A stretch of DNA of 64,000 bases from Neisseria lactamica (GCF_901482445.1 NZ_LR590477.1:1178001-1242000), one strand, 5' to 3'. Counted from the stretch's first letter, positions 16,655-25,022 are shown. Numbers and translations: made by a program. Notes: a model not told the origin generated them from the sequence alone.

Positions 16655-16885
16655 TTAATCTGATGTACTTTCAATTCCAAATTCCTTATTAATAAAAGAG
16701 ATTTCTTGGGATTCTTTTTCCGTAAGCTGGATATTGAAATCTTCTATATAATCACATAGCGTTTCAAAAGCTAGCAAACGTTCTGAAAAAGTAATGTACT
16801 CTAGTGTGGCATCAATTAGATTAGCGTCAATTCTATCTTCAAGAGATTTTCCTAAATTTTTTATTCGTTCGTCTAATGTTTCCAT
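16655..16885 (-). CDS. mafI: MafI-family immunity protein, orphan
   Basis: This very acidic protein of 76 residues contains LDERIKNLGKSLEDRID, then LEYITFSERLLAFETLCDYI. The pattern agrees with what I know as the MafI-family immunity proteins of Neisseria maf islands. No toxin cassette stands directly before it: upstream are a hairpin and the end of another toxin-immunity pair. It is probably an orphan that protects against toxins from related strains. Codon use is AT-rich like the other island genes. Confidence 0.8.
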   Translation of the reverse strand: METLDERIKNLGKSLEDRIDANLIDATLEYITFSERLLAFETLCDYIEDFNIQLTEKESQEISFINKEFGIESTSD

Positions 16886-16976
16886 CTTTTAAATACTCAT
16901 TATTTCATAAGGTTATATTTGAGATTAGTAAGCGTGTAGGTTGGGTCGAGACCCAACATTCTATGTTAATTGAAGG

Positions 16977-17018
16977 AAAGGTCGTTTGAAAAACTAAACA
17001 CGGTTTCAGACGACCTTT
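16977..17018. repeat. Inverted repeat with AGGTCGTCTGAA-type DUS
   Basis: The perfect alternative-dialect DUS lies at 17005-17016 (minus strand). The opposite arm, AAAGGTCGTTTGAAA, differs at one base. It follows the immunity gene at 17052-17324 and likely ends its transcript. Confidence 0.8.
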
Positions 17019-17051
17019 GATTGTTGGTTTTTTTAACCTAACCTACGCTTG

Positions 17052-17324
17052 CTAATCAAAATTCCATTTTTCCGATATAGTATTTCTCCAAGCGTAACCA
17101 CCAAGAGGTAAATTACTTAAGAGATTGACTGAGGAATCAATAGTGACAATTTCTTTTAAACTAACTATCACAGCATCTCCTTCATGAATTTCATTGCCAT
17201 CTAAGAATTGCCACATTCCATCATCAGCATCATGCCATACTTCTAAGATTCCGTTTTTTTTAGACAAAATTCTTCTGGTGGTAATAACAGCAGTATTTTG
17301 AGGATCTTCAAATTTCCATTGCAT
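17052..17324 (-). CDS. mafI: Immunity protein paired with the HNH toxin cassette
   Basis: This 90-residue protein shows WHDADDGMWQFLDGNEIHEG, then LKEIVTIDSSVNLLSNLPLG and AWR near the end. That layout resembles DUF2185-type immunity proteins, an assignment made by eye. The ATG lies eight bases after the stop that would end the HNH toxin reading frame, so it is the presumed partner of that toxin. The gene is intact although the toxin is doubly disrupted. Confidence 0.75.
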   Translation of the reverse strand: MQWKFEDPQNTAVITTRRILSKKNGILEVWHDADDGMWQFLDGNEIHEGDAVIVSLKEIVTIDSSVNLLSNLPLGGYAWRNTISEKWNFD

Positions 17325-17332
17325 ATTGATAC

Positions 17333-18080
17333 CTATTTATTTGATTTCTTAATATTTTCTCTTCTGGATAAAACCTGTGCATTTTTATAACTATTTGAAC
17401 CTCCTTTACTTTTTGCTTGCACATGGTCAATCTGCCATTCATTTGATGGGGGGGGTGATACCTTTTTGGCTCTTTTTAGGACGAACCAAAACTTCTCCAG
17501 ATTGGTCAGACTTCACTACCCCTCCGTTTCTATTCATGTTTTCTTGGATGATTGCTTTCTTTTGAGCTGGTGTAAATTTTTTTCCTTCGCCAACAGATTT
17601 ATTATCCGATAAATTTCCATACGGACACGCATTATGAACCCAAACTCCTTCCGTTTCCGCCTAATTACCCTTGACGAAGTAAGTATGCCAATCGGCAACG
17701 GTCAGATTGTAGGCTTTGAGCGGTTTTGGTTTGACAACGATGTTGCGGACGGTTTGGGTTCTGCCGCTTTCGGATAACAGCCTGATTCCCGCTTTCAAAT
17801 CTTCCGCCTTAATCCATTTGCCGTCCGAATAAAACGGGTGGATGCGGTTGGAAATCAGGGTTTGGCTGTTGCCGATGCCGTCTGAAACTTCAATGTAAAC
17901 GGTTTCCCGATACGGATTGCCGTATCGGGCGGTAACAGGTTTGTATCCAGTTTTTCCACTGGTTTCATCTTTGGCAAAGACGTACTCTCCAGTTTGGATA
18001 TGTGCGATGGCTTTGTAGCCGTCTGCCGTTTTGACCAAAGTGCTGCCGTGGAAGGAGCAGGTGTAGGATTTTTGAAGAAC
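17333..18080 (-). pseudogene. Silent Hint-HNH toxin cassette with nonsense codon and poly-C frameshift
   Basis: The frame begins after a TAA (18081-18083) and encodes a Hint domain (CSFHGSTLVKTADG to DWHTYFVKGN). It is cut by TAG at 17661-17663, where the other copies have AAG for Lys. The same frame then continues AETEGVWVHNACPYGN to a tract of eight C (17448-17455) and stops at TGA 17439-17441. Removing one C opens the frame EWQIDHVQAKSKGGSNSY, then NAQVLSRRENIKKSNK, to TAG at 17333-17335. That is a clear HNH-type nuclease end. Both lesions are read directly. Confidence 0.88.
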
Positions 18081-18111
18081 TTAGTTCTCAATATCCTGTT
18101 TCATTCATCAA

Positions 18112-18149
18112 AATGCCGTCTGAAAAGCAAATATCGTTTCAGACGACCG
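18112..18149. repeat. Hybrid inverted repeat: standard DUS on one arm, alternative dialect on the other
   Basis: The left arm is ATGCCGTCTGAAAA and the right arm is TTTCAGACGACCG. The arms still pair along GTCTGAAA. It ends the mafB-mafI unit and marks a cassette boundary. Confidence 0.8.
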
Positions 18150-18163
18150 TTGATTTATGCTTG

Positions 18164-18445
18164 TTACGAAAAGTCTTTCAAATGGCGGTTGATTGCCTCT
18201 TCAATAGTCGGATACCAATCCATAAATGAAGACTGTAATTCCTCTAAAACCAACTCATTGAATAAATTATCTAAATTTCTCCAATCCATTTTTTCATTTG
18301 GATAGAGAAAATTTGCCATAACGACAGTATGTTTATTTTGGGAGTAATCTGATAGGGCGCAAATCATCAGATATTGCCCCGAATGCTCCAGATAAAAAAT
18401 TCTTTTTTCTAAGGGAAATCGATTATTTCGGTGTCCATTTTCCAT
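18164..18445 (-). CDS. mafI: Immunity protein for the expressed MafB toxin
   Basis: The 93-residue product begins MENGHRNNRFPLEK, with hydrophobic FYLEHSGQYLMICALSDY and an acidic C-terminal half. Its start overlaps the last 23 bases of mafB, which suggests translational coupling and production in step with the toxin. By analogy to characterised Maf loci it should bind and block the MafB C-terminal domain inside the cell. No named immunity family was recognised. A hybrid DUS hairpin follows. Confidence 0.8.
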   Translation of the reverse strand: MENGHRNNRFPLEKRIFYLEHSGQYLMICALSDYSQNKHTVVMANFLYPNEKMDWRNLDNLFNELVLEELQSSFMDWYPTIEEAINRHLKDFS

Positions 18446-20153
18446 TTTTTACTCTCTTTGACGTATTGGCTTTCGAGTTCTTAAATTGAGTTACCTGTCT
18501 TCCATCAGGAGTTAGAATAATCACTTTATCTCCTTTTACATAAACATGATTTCCTGTGTCGGCATCTAAATATTGCTTTCCTTCTCGAACGACACGATTG
18601 GAATCTCCCACACTTCGATGGGAATCATTTTTAGCTTCTTCTTTTCTTTGTTGGGCATGATTGGTTGGTTTTGGTTTGCTCGGGCAATCATTATGAACCC
18701 AAACTCCTTCCGTTTCCGCCTTATCGCCTTTGACAAAGTAAGTATGCCAGTCGGCAACGGTCAGATTGTAGGCTTTGAGCGGCTGCTGTTTGAGGATAAT
18801 GTTTTGAACTGTCTGTTTTGCACCGCTTTCGGAAAGCAGGGTGTCGCCTTTTTTCAGACGACCTGCCTGTATCCACTTTCCTTGACTGTAAAACGGATGG
18901 ATGAGGTTGGAAATCAGGGTTTGGCTGTTGCCGATGCCGTCTGAAACTTTAATGTAAACGGTTTCCCGATACGGATTGCCGTATCGGGCGGTAACGGGTT
19001 TGTATCCCGTTTTCCCGCTTGCCTCGTCCTTGGAAAGGACGCGGTCTCCGGCTTGAATATGGGCAATGGCTTTGTAGCCGTCTGCCGTTCTGACCAAGGT
19101 GCTGCCGTGGAAGGAGCAGGTGTAGGATTTTGAGAAATCCCCGCTAACCGCAGCCTTCCCCGGTTTTGCCGCCTTTGCCAACTTCGCGGCTTTGGCGGCG
19201 GCGGCAACGTTGAAGACGGCTTCGATGGTTTCGGCGGCATTGGGGTTTTCCTGTATCCACCGGTCAACGGCTTCGCGCGTATTCTTTTCAAAGCCCGCCA
19301 CGCTGCCCAAGCCGCCGATGACGGCGAATTTGCCCTCGGCGGGCAAGGGGGCGATGTTGCGCATCGCGGCTTTGTCTATGGCATAGCGCGTTCCGTACAG
19401 TATGTCGCCTATGCCCAAGGCTTCGCCCGCGCTGATAAAGGGGTTGAGCGCTCCGGCGGCAATACCGTTGACAAACTCCATGCTGTTGCCCCAGCGGTCG
19501 AGCTTGGCATTGTGCTCGAACATTTTTTTGTTGGCTTCATCGGCGCGGTCGGAGAAATTGCTGCCGAGATTGTTGTAGTTGTCGGACAGGCGTTGCCGGA
19601 TGCTGCGGGTGTCGGTCGGATTGAGTTTGATACTGCGGGCTGTGCCGTTGACGTGATAGGTGTATTCGTCCCTTGCGCCCGTGGGGTCGGGATAGTCGCT
19701 GCCTTTGGGCCCGTCGTAGGCATCGGCAGGATGGTGTTCGTGTCCTTCCCAGTTGAGCCGGTATACGGTAAAGCCGTCGTCAACGTTGCCTTGTTCTTCG
19801 CTTGCGCTGTCGGCGGCGTGGTTGTCGAAGGGGGCGTGTTCTTCGTATCCGTGTCCTGAAAAGCGGACGGTGTAACCAAGATTGCCTTGGATTGCCGCCT
19901 GTTGGATGAGCAGGTTGCCCATCCGGTGGGTATAGTCTTGGATGATATTGATTTTGCCGGTGCGGTCGGAGACGCTGCCGCGCGGGTCGCCGAAGAGGTG
20001 GTATTTGCCTCCGGGTTCGTAGTGCTGCCGTTGGGCGTTATCGGTAATGAACGGGTCTTGCGCCAATTCTGCGGCGAGGGCGGGCTGTATGGTTGTTGTT
20101 GCTGCGAGAATGCAGACGACAAGAAACTTGGCTAGCCGGCGTAATGGATGCAC
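18423..20153 (-). CDS. mafB: MafB secreted polymorphic toxin
   Basis: This complete toxin has 576 residues. A signal peptide (1-27, ending ALA) is followed by the conserved MafB N-terminal domain (to about 300) and a Lys/Ala linker. The Hint domain runs from CSFHGS (346) to VWVHNDCP (near 491), and a variable toxin end of 85 residues follows. The toxin end (HAQQRKEEAKNDSHRSVG, then GNHVYVKGDKVIILTPDG and RVKNGKWTP) recalls DUF4258-type small nuclease domains, an assignment by eye. MafB proteins act in competition between neisseriae. Its immunity gene overlaps the 3' end. No mafA lies in the window. It is the only cassette here with a start and secretion signal. Confidence 0.92.
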   Translation of the reverse strand: MHPLRRLAKFLVVCILAATTTIQPALAAELAQDPFITDNAQRQHYEPGGKYHLFGDPRGSVSDRTGKINIIQDYTHRMGNLLIQQAAIQGNLGYTVRFSGHGYEEHAPFDNHAADSASEEQGNVDDGFTVYRLNWEGHEHHPADAYDGPKGSDYPDPTGARDEYTYHVNGTARSIKLNPTDTRSIRQRLSDNYNNLGSNFSDRADEANKKMFEHNAKLDRWGNSMEFVNGIAAGALNPFISAGEALGIGDILYGTRYAIDKAAMRNIAPLPAEGKFAVIGGLGSVAGFEKNTREAVDRWIQENPNAAETIEAVFNVAAAAKAAKLAKAAKPGKAAVSGDFSKSYTCSFHGSTLVRTADGYKAIAHIQAGDRVLSKDEASGKTGYKPVTARYGNPYRETVYIKVSDGIGNSQTLISNLIHPFYSQGKWIQAGRLKKGDTLLSESGAKQTVQNIILKQQPLKAYNLTVADWHTYFVKGDKAETEGVWVHNDCPSKPKPTNHAQQRKEEAKNDSHRSVGDSNRVVREGKQYLDADTGNHVYVKGDKVIILTPDGRQVTQFKNSKANTSKRVKNGKWTPK

Positions 20154-20254
20154 GGTTTATCCTCCTTTGCGGCGTGTGTAACGGAATATTTGTTTTGTTT
20201 TGAACGGGTTTGAGTGTAAAGAGATTTTAAGGATTTGTAAACAAAAAAGAGGCA

Positions 20255-20300
20255 AAAATGCCGTCTGAAAAGCGGAACGGGCTTTCAGACGGCATCGTTT
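20255..20300. terminator. DUS hairpin between pepN and mafB
   Basis: Inverse DUS copies make a stem flanked by A and T runs (CGTTTTTT on the plus side). It lies 17 bases after the pepN stop and upstream of mafB, so it separates the two units. Confidence 0.85.
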
Positions 20301-20316
20301 TTTCTATTGGACGGCC

Positions 20317-22920
20317 TCAATCCAAAATCTTGCCGACGATTTCGCCCACGTCTTTCGACAATCCTTCCTGCGCCCGAATGCGCTGCAATGCTTGTTTCAC
20401 CAAGTTTTTGCGGTGCGGCTCGAGCTTGTTGCAGAGGTTGAACGCCTGCACTAAGCGGGCGGCGACCTGCGGGTTGAAGCGGTCGATTTCGATGACTTTG
20501 TCGGCGATGAAGCGGTAGCCGCTGCCGTCTTCTGCGTGGAAATGCGGGACGTTGCGGCTGAAGCTGCCGATGAGCGAACGGGCTTTGTTGGGGTTTTCGA
20601 GGCTGAATTTCGGATGCTGCAAGGAGGTTTGAACCTGTTGCAGGGTGTCGCTGCGGCGGCTTGAGCCGACAAGGGCGAAATATTTGTCCATCACCAGCGC
20701 GTCGTCTGAAAACTTGTCGGCAAACTGCGCCAGCAGGCGGTTGCGCGTATCGCTTTCGTTGCCGTTGACGGCGGACAGGATGCCCCATTCGTGGGTCATG
20801 TTTTGCGCCATTTCGCCGTATTTCTCGGCAACGGTTTCGATGTGCGCGGGGTCGGCGCGCAGGACAAAGGCGCGGCAGACGTTGCGCAGCGTGCGCCAGC
20901 CGGCGGCTTCGGGGCTGTATTCGCAGCATTGGTTTTCCTGCTTCGCCGCCTGACGGTTCAATTCGTGCCATTTCGGCAGGAAGCGGACGGCAAGTGTATC
21001 CAACAAGGCTTCGCGCGCCTGATGGTAGCGCAGCGGGTCGATGTTTTCCGCGCCGTCCCACAGCTCGGCTTCGGACGGCACGCCCAAAAGCAGGGCTTTG
21101 AAGGCGTTGTCCAAGAGGCCGTCTGAAATGACTTTTTCGACGGCGGCAAGCAGTTTTTCGTGTTTCGGCAACCCGATGCCGTCTGAAAGCGCGGCAAGGT
21201 TGGCGGCGACGGCGCGGCGGTAGAGCGTTTGGGCGGCTTCCCAGCGCGTGAAGGCGTCGCTGTCATGGGCGAGCAGGAGCAGCAGGTCGTCGTCGCTGTA
21301 TGGATAGTTCAGGTGCACCGGCGCGCTGAACCCTCGCAGCAGCGAGGGAACGACGGCTTCGGTTACGCCTTCGAGCGTGAAGGTCTGTTCGGCTTCGGTC
21401 AGCAGCAATACGGCTTCGGTTGCGCGTTTGCCCTGATAATCGAATGCCGCCGCTTCGCCGTTGCGGTTCAGCAGCCCGATTTTGACGGGAATCATCATCG
21501 GTTGCTTGTCCGCCATATCGGGCGTAGGCGGCACGGTTTGTTTGATGGTTAACTCGAACACATTGTTTTTCAGACGGCCTTCGGCTTCCAAAACGGGCGT
21601 GCCCGCCTGGCTGTACCACAAGGCGAACTGGTCGAGATTGATGCCGTTCGCGTCCGCCATCGCCGCGCGGAAATCATCGCAGGTCACGGCCTGTCCGTCG
21701 TGGCGTTGGAAATAGAGCTTCATACCTTTTTGGAAGCCCTCTTCGCCGAGCAAGGTGTGATACATCCGCACCACTTCCGCGCCTTTTTCATAAACGGTCA
21801 TGGTGTAAAAATTGTTCATCTCCTCATAGCGGGCGGGGCGCACCGGATGTGCGGTCGGACCTGCGTCTTCGGGGAACTGGTGCTGGCGCAGCAGGCGGAT
21901 GTTTTCGATACGGCGCACGGCGCGGCCGGCGCGGTCGCCGGAAAACTCTTGGTCGCGGAACACGGTCAACCCTTCCTTCAGCGAAAGCTGGAACCAGTCG
22001 CGGCAGGTTACGCGGTTGCCCGTCCAGTTGTGGAAATATTCGTGTCCGACCACGGATTCGATGCCTTCGAAATCGGTATCGGTGGCGGTGCGGCTGTCGG
22101 CGAGGACGAACTTGGTGTTAAAGATGTTCAAACCCTTGTTTTCCATCGCACCCATATTGAAATCGCCCACGGCGACGACCATGAAAATATCCAAGTCGTA
22201 TTCCAAACCGAAGCGCGTTTCGTCCCATTTCATCGCGTTTTTCAGCGATTCCACGGCAAAGCCGACCTTGGGCTTGTCCGCTTCGGCGGTGTAAAACTCG
22301 ATTTTGACGTTTCTGCCGCCCATTGTGGTGAAACAGTCTTCCGTGACCGCCAAATCGCCCGCGACCAAAGCAAACAGATAACTCGGTTTGGCAAACGGGT
22401 CTTCCCATTTCACCCAATGGCGGCCGTCTGAAAACCCGCCGCCGTCGATTTTGTTGCCGTTGGAGAGCAAAACGGGATAGCGTTTTTTGTCTGCGACGAT
22501 GGTGGTTGTGAACTTGGACATCACATCTGGACGGTCGATGTAGAACGTAATTTTGCGGAAGCCCTCCGGCTCGCACTGGGTAAACAGATTGCCGCCGGAA
22601 GCATACAGCCCCATCAGCGATTTGTTTTCCGCCGGCAGGATTTCGGTTTCCACTTCGACGGTGAAGCGTTCGGACGGCACGTCTGCAATCGTCAGCGTTT
22701 CGCCTTCCAACACATAATCCGCCGCCGCCCCGTTGATTTTGACGGACAAGAGTTTCGCCGAACCGTCCAACACCAGCGGTTCCCCCACCCTCTGCGGCTC
22801 GACCGTCAAACGCGACTTCACAATGGTTTGCGGTTCGTTAATATCAAAATGTAAATCGGTTTTGAGAATATGGTAGGCGGGCGTTTGATAGTCTTTGAGA
22901 TAATGCACGGTTTTGCTCAT
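20317..22920 (-). CDS. pepN: Aminopeptidase N
   Basis: PepN is an M1-family zinc aminopeptidase of 867 residues that trims N-terminal residues from peptides in the cytoplasm. GAMENKG near residue 257 binds the peptide N-terminus. HEYFHNWTGN near 293 supplies zinc ligands and the catalytic Glu, with the third ligand in LKEGLTVFRDQEF. The C-terminal helical domain (about 550-867) is complete. Length and motif spacing match gamma- and beta-proteobacterial PepN. One DUS lies inside the coding sequence near 21179. No frameshift is seen. Confidence 0.96.
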   Translation of the reverse strand: MSKTVHYLKDYQTPAYHILKTDLHFDINEPQTIVKSRLTVEPQRVGEPLVLDGSAKLLSVKINGAAADYVLEGETLTIADVPSERFTVEVETEILPAENKSLMGLYASGGNLFTQCEPEGFRKITFYIDRPDVMSKFTTTIVADKKRYPVLLSNGNKIDGGGFSDGRHWVKWEDPFAKPSYLFALVAGDLAVTEDCFTTMGGRNVKIEFYTAEADKPKVGFAVESLKNAMKWDETRFGLEYDLDIFMVVAVGDFNMGAMENKGLNIFNTKFVLADSRTATDTDFEGIESVVGHEYFHNWTGNRVTCRDWFQLSLKEGLTVFRDQEFSGDRAGRAVRRIENIRLLRQHQFPEDAGPTAHPVRPARYEEMNNFYTMTVYEKGAEVVRMYHTLLGEEGFQKGMKLYFQRHDGQAVTCDDFRAAMADANGINLDQFALWYSQAGTPVLEAEGRLKNNVFELTIKQTVPPTPDMADKQPMMIPVKIGLLNRNGEAAAFDYQGKRATEAVLLLTEAEQTFTLEGVTEAVVPSLLRGFSAPVHLNYPYSDDDLLLLLAHDSDAFTRWEAAQTLYRRAVAANLAALSDGIGLPKHEKLLAAVEKVISDGLLDNAFKALLLGVPSEAELWDGAENIDPLRYHQAREALLDTLAVRFLPKWHELNRQAAKQENQCCEYSPEAAGWRTLRNVCRAFVLRADPAHIETVAEKYGEMAQNMTHEWGILSAVNGNESDTRNRLLAQFADKFSDDALVMDKYFALVGSSRRSDTLQQVQTSLQHPKFSLENPNKARSLIGSFSRNVPHFHAEDGSGYRFIADKVIEIDRFNPQVAARLVQAFNLCNKLEPHRKNLVKQALQRIRAQEGLSKDVGEIVGKILD

Positions 22921-23051
22921 TTTTTTCTTTCAATGTTATTTTGTTTGACTGGAAAAGGCTTCAGACGGCACGGGAGCATCCCGCGTATGCCGTCTGAAGC
23001 CGCAGCGGCGGCACGGGCGCGCCGCCGGACAACCGGTTTGAATTTCAATCT

Positions 23052-23846
23052 TTATTCCCACGCGCGGACAAACTCTTCCCAATGCGGCTTTTCCCCGGCT
23101 TGTGCGGACAGGTAATTCCGCATCCGTTTGATTTCCATTTCGTATTCGTCCGCATCCAGCCTGCCGCTGACGAGGCAGAAACGCAGGTACATCAGATAAG
23201 TGTTTGCCGCGTCGGTTTCGCAATAATTGCGGATTTCCTTCAGCCTGCCCGTATGGAATGCCTCCCACACCTTGCTGCCGTCCATACCCAGCTTGCCCGG
23301 AAAACCGCACAGTTTCGCCATATCGTCCAGCGGCACGTTTGCCCTCGGCTGGTAAAGCGCGAGCAAATCCATCAAATCGCAGTGGCGTTGGTGATAGCGG
23401 CTGATGTAGTTGTTCCACTTGAAATCGCGGCTGTCGCCAAATTCCCCTTCGCCCATATCCCAATAACGCGCGGCATTGATGCCGTATATCAGGGAGCGGT
23501 AATGCAGTACGGGCAGGTCGAACCCGCCGCCGTTCCAACTGACCAGTTGCGGCGTATGTTTTTCCACCAACTCGAAAAATTTGGCGATAACCACTTCTTC
23601 GCCGTCGTCCGCCTCGCCGATTGTGCCGATATGGATTTTGTCCTGCCCCCAGCGCATACAGCACGAAACCGCCACAACCTGATGGAGATGATGCTGCATA
23701 AAATCCCCGCCCGTCTGGGCTCGGCGTTTTTGCTGGGCAAACAGCACCACTTCATCGTCGGGCAAATCGGACGGGAGATGATATAAAGTCCGTATCCCTT
23801 GCACGTCGGGCACGGTTTCAATATCGAAGGCCAAAATCGTATTCAT
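23052..23846 (-). CDS. Predicted 3'-5' exonuclease related to DNA polymerase B
   Basis: This 264-residue protein has the DEDD exonuclease motifs: FDIET (residues 7-11), SWNGGGFDLPVL with the second Asp, and YCETDAANTYLMYL. The spacing matches the family of stand-alone exonuclease domains related to DNA polymerase B. It should digest single-stranded DNA or RNA 3' ends using two metal ions. The biological role is not established. It lies 131 bases upstream of pepN on the same strand, with a single DUS between them. Confidence 0.88.
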   Translation of the reverse strand: MNTILAFDIETVPDVQGIRTLYHLPSDLPDDEVVLFAQQKRRAQTGGDFMQHHLHQVVAVSCCMRWGQDKIHIGTIGEADDGEEVVIAKFFELVEKHTPQLVSWNGGGFDLPVLHYRSLIYGINAARYWDMGEGEFGDSRDFKWNNYISRYHQRHCDLMDLLALYQPRANVPLDDMAKLCGFPGKLGMDGSKVWEAFHTGRLKEIRNYCETDAANTYLMYLRFCLVSGRLDADEYEMEIKRMRNYLSAQAGEKPHWEEFVRAWE

Positions 23847-24452
23847 CGCTGCACCTTGTATTCAAAAAGGACGGATGGCTATTGTGTCATTAAAAGGCAG
23901 GTAAAAAAAGAGGCAACCCCCCACAGGATTGCCCCAATACCTCAAATCAGAGATTTACGCTTCACAAACAATACAGGCTTTCGCCTGCGGCTTTACCTGC
24001 GCAGCTCAACCCTGCGCCGGCAAACTTTCGTCCCGCCGTTTCCGGCAAGACACCGGACAGCCCGAAGACCGGCCGGAACATCCTTTCAGACGGCATTGTT
24101 TCGCTGCGTCTGTAATTCCGTGTAGCGGAATGTACGCCTTTTTTCGCACCTTGCCAAGCATTTTTCAAAATAGGGGAATCAAAACGCCTGATTTATATTA
24201 TTGCTTAAAATGATAAACAAACAGAATTAAATTTTATATTTTTGTATGATTTGATATTAATTTAAATATTATGTGGATTTTTAGCATAAAATATCTGAAT
24301 ACCTTTTTAATGAAAAAGGCTTATATGAGATGCTTGTTTGCAACATTATGTTTTTAAACAAATTTAATTTTGATTGAATTTTAATATATTAACCGGATTT
24401 TCCGCATCCTCCCCTTTGTCCGCAGAATAAGCCTCTTTTTATTGGCGTATCG
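23847..24452. other. AT-rich non-coding stretch
   Basis: The first 330 bases include a single DUS (near 24091) and two short sequences repeated on the far side of the islet (24073-24084 and 24182-24196). From about 24190 the base composition drops sharply in GC. Only short frames are present, for example one of 15 codons near 24310, and no gene can be supported. Confidence 0.6.
24073..24196. repeat. Left flank of the AT-rich islet with two short direct repeats
   Basis: CCGGAACATCCT (24073-24084) and AAACGCCTGATTTAT (24182-24196) recur in the same order and orientation at 24943-24954 and 25008-25022. The AT-rich islet lies between the two pairs. Confidence 0.55.
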
Positions 24453-24797
24453 TTAATCATTTATTTCAAAAAAGTTATTTATTATCATAATATCAGGAAG
24501 CGAATCGTTAAAAAAAACTCCCTCAAATTCTATCAAATTAGTATTTATCCAGCACATAAACGAACCAAAGCATTCTTTCCCCAAGTGTAAATATTTAAAA
24601 TTAAACTCAAAATAAGTTTTTTTGCTTAAAAAATTTAATGGTTTTTCTATAGTGAAAAAAAAGCCCTTACTCGTTTTAGTTCGGGATACTATTTTAAATA
24701 AGTTTTTATTCCCAATAAAATAAGAATATTCATTGACTAAGTTGTTGTGATGAAAAAGTAATTTTATTAAAATGTCTTTATAATCTTCCAGGTTCAT
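24453..24797 (-). CDS. Hypothetical protein of an AT-rich islet
   Basis: This 114-residue protein is rich in Asn, Phe, Ile and Lys (for example SKKTYFEFNFKYLHLGKECF, then FEGVFFNDSLPDIMIINNFF). It has no signal peptide and no clear membrane helix. GC content is far below that of its neighbours, pointing to acquisition. Size and composition recall orphan immunity proteins, but no family was recognised. It sits between the exonuclease gene and the lipid A acyltransferase gene, flanked by short direct repeats. The frame is long for such AT-rich DNA, which favours a real gene. Confidence 0.55.
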   Translation of the reverse strand: MNLEDYKDILIKLLFHHNNLVNEYSYFIGNKNLFKIVSRTKTSKGFFFTIEKPLNFLSKKTYFEFNFKYLHLGKECFGSFMCWINTNLIEFEGVFFNDSLPDIMIINNFFEIND

Positions 24798-24942
24798 TTC
24801 TAGCTCGATTTAAAATGATTTCATTAAAGCATTATTTACTACATTTTGTATGACCGGGTACGCATCAGTCTTTAAACCGGATTTTGTTTTTGTCAATTTA
24901 AAAAAGCATTGTTTTTGCAAACGGCTGAAGCGTTAACGCCGC

Positions 24943-25022
24943 CCGGAACATCCTGTTTGCAAAACCAGAATTTCAAATTTCCAAAAACAATCGGCGGATT
25001 CGCTCTGAAACGCCTGATTTAT
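24943..25022. repeat. Right flank of the AT-rich islet with the matching direct repeats
   Basis: It holds CCGGAACATCCT (24943-24954) and AAACGCCTGATTTAT (25008-25022), the partners of the left-flank copies. The second overlaps the stop codon of the acyltransferase gene. Confidence 0.55.

Larger units (their letters stand above)
16108..19128 (-). repeat. Three direct copies of the Hint-domain coding sequence
   Basis: About 430 bp are repeated at 16108-16533, 17634-18065 and 18687-19128, all encoding the Hint domain from CSFHGS to VWVHN. A fourth fragment is at about 14205-14308. The first and third are nearly identical, while the second differs in its last third. They give homology for exchanging toxin ends between silent cassettes and mafB. 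Confidence 0.85.

Noticed and set aside
24300..24360. Tiny frame MKKAYMRCLF in the AT-rich islet
   Set aside because: Only 15 codons. It looks a little like a signal peptide start but stops at once, so it could at most be a remnant.
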